Part shown: positions 62,215 to 64,000 of the stretch, one piece after another | Numbering within the stretch: the stretch's first letter is position 1 | Layout: each line of letters starts with the position of its first letter | Origin: Pullilachnospira sp963929535 | GTDB taxonomy: Bacteria > Bacillota > Clostridia > Lachnospirales > Lachnospiraceae | Direction: 5' to 3' | Length of the DNA stretch: 64,000 bases | Assembly (NCBI GenBank): GCA_963929535.1 | Contig: CAWVIZ010000016.1 | Span: forward strand, 278,743 to 342,742 | Notes under the pieces: generated by a model | Told to the model about the DNA's origin: nothing | Seen by the model: only the letters and a program-made list of their open reading frames with translations | Database searches by the model: none | Translations under genes and position numbers: made by a program

Positions 62215-63056
62215 TCAGACGTCCTGCCGCTCTCCCGCACACTCCTTCAGCACCGCGATCTCTCTGGCATATCCCTCCAGCTCATTGGGCGTCTCCAGAT
62301 ATACCGGAATGCCCTGAAGCCTGGATGGTTCAGGATCTTCCGAAAAGTCTCCAGACCGATGGATCCTTCCCCGATCTTCTCATGACGGTCCTTATGGCTG
62401 GCAAAGGGATTCTTACTGTCATTCATATGGATCGCCCGCAGCCTGTCCAGTCCGATCACCCGGTCGAATTCCTCCAGCACCCCGTCCAGGTCACCCACGA
62501 TGTCATACCCGGCGTCATAAACGTGGCACGTATCCAGGCAGACCCCATATGGTCCTGCAGTTCCACCAGATCCAGGATGGCCCTCAGTTCTTCAAGCTGC
62601 GCCAACCTCCGTACCCTTTCCGGCCATGGTCTCCAGCAGCACTGTGGTCCTCTGCCAGGGCTTCAGGATCCTGTTCAGGCGTATCCGCGATCATCCGGAT
62701 CCCTTCCCCGGCGCCCTGTCCCACATGGCTGCCCGGATGAAAATTATAGCAGTTCCCGAACGTACTCCATTCTTCTCAGGTCATCTCCATGGTTTCCAGG
62801 GCAAATTCCCGGGTTCTCTCATCCTTGGAGCAGGCATTCAGCGTATAAGGGCATGCGCCAGGATCTCACCGATCCCGTGCTCCCCCGCATACTGCAGGAA
62901 CGCCTCCACATCCTTCTCATCTATCTCCTTTGCTCTGCTTCCTCTAGGGATTTCTGGTAAAAAACTGAAAGGGTATTGGCGCCGATAGACACCGCATCCT
63001 TTCCCTATCTTCAAAAACCCCTTGGAGGACGACAGATGGCATCCTATTCTAAGCAT
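62215..63056 (-). pseudogene. nfo: endonuclease IV (deoxyribonuclease IV) with several frameshifts
   Basis: Pieces in different frames cover the whole family: MLRIGCHLSSSKGFLKIGK, NPRGSRAKEIDEKDVEAFLQYAGEHGI, YTLNACSKDERTREFALETM, GNCYNFHPGSHVGQGAGEGI, TVLLETMAGKGTEVG, CLDTCHVYDAGYD, IHMNDSKNPFASHKDRHEKIGEG. These include the zinc ligands. Extra bases occur in AAAGG, ACCC and TCCC runs near 62995, 62970 and 62950. It would cut DNA 5' of abasic sites. Real loss or sequencing error cannot be told apart here. Confidence 0.82.
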
Positions 63057-63063
63057 CTTTTCT

Positions 63064-63089
63064 GTCACAGTTCACAGGTGAACTGTAAC
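63064..63089. repeat. 26-bp palindrome resembling joined MITE ends
   Basis: GTCACAGTTCAC-ag-GTGAACTGTAAC: both arms match the first 11 bases of the MITE ends with one change. It lies right before the nfo start. Confidence 0.45.
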
Positions 63090-63110
63090 TTTTCCTCCTT
63101 TCAAAGATCT

Positions 63111-64000
63111 TCAGCCCTTTGCAGCCTCCTGGCTTTCCAGATAAATCTCCCGGACAGGGATTCCCTTCCTGCCGGGCCAGCTCCAGCTCACGCCTGTGGC
63201 AGGTAAAGATCACCGCCTGCCGTTCCCGGGCTGCCAGCCATTTCAAAGCTTCCGCAGCCGTTCCTGATCGTACATGGCAAATATCTCGTCCAGCAGCACA
63301 GGAAGTTCCTCCTCATGGCAAAGGATCTCTCCCACCGCCATCCGCAGAGCAAAATATACCTGCTCCACGGTTCCCCTGCTGAGACTGTTCAAGGGGACCA
63401 GATGATCTCTTGTACCCAGCTCTATCTTCATATCGCCGTCCATGGAAACCTGCCGGTATTTTCCCTCTGTCAGTTCCTCCAGGATCTGTCCCATCCGTAC
63501 CCGAAGCTGCTTTCCTATCCCGAAGTCGGATATCGCCGGACAGGCGCTCCAGCGTCTCCAGCGCCAGATTCAGCCCGTCTATCTCTGTCTGGCAGGCCGC
63601 TGCCTCCTGCGAAGGAATCTCCAGTTCCTTACGGCTTTCCCGGAGATTTTCTCCCACCGTAACCTTTTCCCCAAGCTGACCTTCCAGCGCATCCGCCTGT
63701 CCTGCCAGGCGTTCCCTGCTGGCCTCCTGACCGCGAAGCGCTTCCTCCAGCGCGGCGCGCTTCCCGCTGGCCTCCCTGTTATTCTCTGCAGGAAAATCCG
63801 GTTCCCGGCTGTATCTTCCCGGCCATGGATCTCCCTGCGGCTTTGCCCCGGACTCTTTCCCACAAAAAGTATACCGCCGTTAAGACCATGATCCCGATCC
63901 AGGCTGTCAGGATCCGGCCGATCACGGAAAACCCTCCGGGATTCCAGATCCCCAGCAGGATCAGAGCACAGCCCAGCAGAAATCAACACGCGATCTAGTG
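63111..64000 (-). pseudogene. YhaN-like SMC/Rad50-type ATPase, C-terminal part, frameshifted
   Basis: The 3' part of a gene that continues past the right edge. Recognisable pieces: a membrane hairpin-like segment (AWIGIMVLTAVYFLW), long coiled coil, LGTRDHLVPLNSLSRGTVEQVYFALRMAVGE (ABC signature), ELPVLLDEIFAMYDQERL (Walker B/D-loop) and QAVIFTCHRRELELA (H-loop). They fall in several frames; near 63170 GGG stands for GG. YhaN proteins partner a YhaO-type phosphodiesterase in DNA repair. Family call by architecture. Confidence 0.65.

Noticed and set aside
1..64000. tRNA or rRNA genes
   Set aside because: No cloverleaf with a GTTCRA-type arm or rRNA-like segment was recognised on either strand; a covariance scan was not possible.

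Overview
The window looks like a chromosomal segment of an anaerobic, low-to-mid GC Firmicute, most likely Lachnospiraceae (Blautia/Dorea-like). The reasons are AGGAGG-type ribosome sites before nearly every gene, TTGACA-17-TATAAT promoters, the gene order rpmG-secE-nusG-rplK-rplA-rplJ-rplL-rpoB-rpoC-rpsL-rpsG-fusA-tuf, many AraC regulators, a 2-hydroxyacyl-CoA dehydratase/activase pair, Lpl-type sugar importers and a rubredoxin-type GltB-like protein. The family assignment is inference.

Layout. 0-11.4 kb (mixed strands): partial L,D-transpeptidase-like protein, aminotransferase, rRNA-methyltransferase-like gene, flavin reductase, AraC regulator, ferredoxin, a large repetitive surface protein, mntP behind a Mn riboswitch, and a uracil permease. 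11.4-28.3 kb: decayed fragments, Hsp20, YcaQ-like protein, Nudix, Na+/alanine symporter, AIM24 protein, PadR plus a HAAS membrane protein, rubredoxin-glutamate synthase, an ECF sigma/anti-sigma-like pair, ptsI, AraC, an acetyltransferase, a PepSY-like protein, and a decayed block (5'-truncated alcohol dehydrogenase, frameshifted CobW GTPase, 38-codon ABC exporter tail). 28.5-47.8 kb (all minus): the transcription/translation cluster in four units. These are rpmG-secE-nusG-rplK-rplA, rplJL with an L10 leader, rpoBC, and rpsL-rpsG-fusA followed by tuf with its own promoter. A group II intron sits just behind the rplA terminator. 48-60 kb: MATE pump, dehydratase/activase operon, truncated ECF sigma, Cys-tailed DsbA, galK with a divergent AraC regulator, and an LplABC-type importer. 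60.3-64 kb: sensor-type AraC regulator, endonuclease IV and a YhaN-like ATPase, all with several single-base frameshifts, often in homopolymers. Sequence error is as likely as decay there.

The most distinctive feature is a family of short non-coding mobile elements (MITEs). Five copies have ~18-bp inverted ends starting GTAACAGTTCAG. Four have perfect 8-bp target duplications and one a 7/8 match. GTAA ends and 8-bp duplications are hallmarks of the IS66 family, yet no transposase is present here. All copies lie between genes, each with its left end facing a nearby gene start; three sit 28-41 bp upstream of a recognisable -35 box. Other points: a 3 x 124-bp tandem repeat inside the str operon, a nested palindrome between rplL and rpoB, an operator-like palindrome plus leader hairpin before the dehydratase operon, and a triple GGCGPDGCS tail on a DsbA-like protein.
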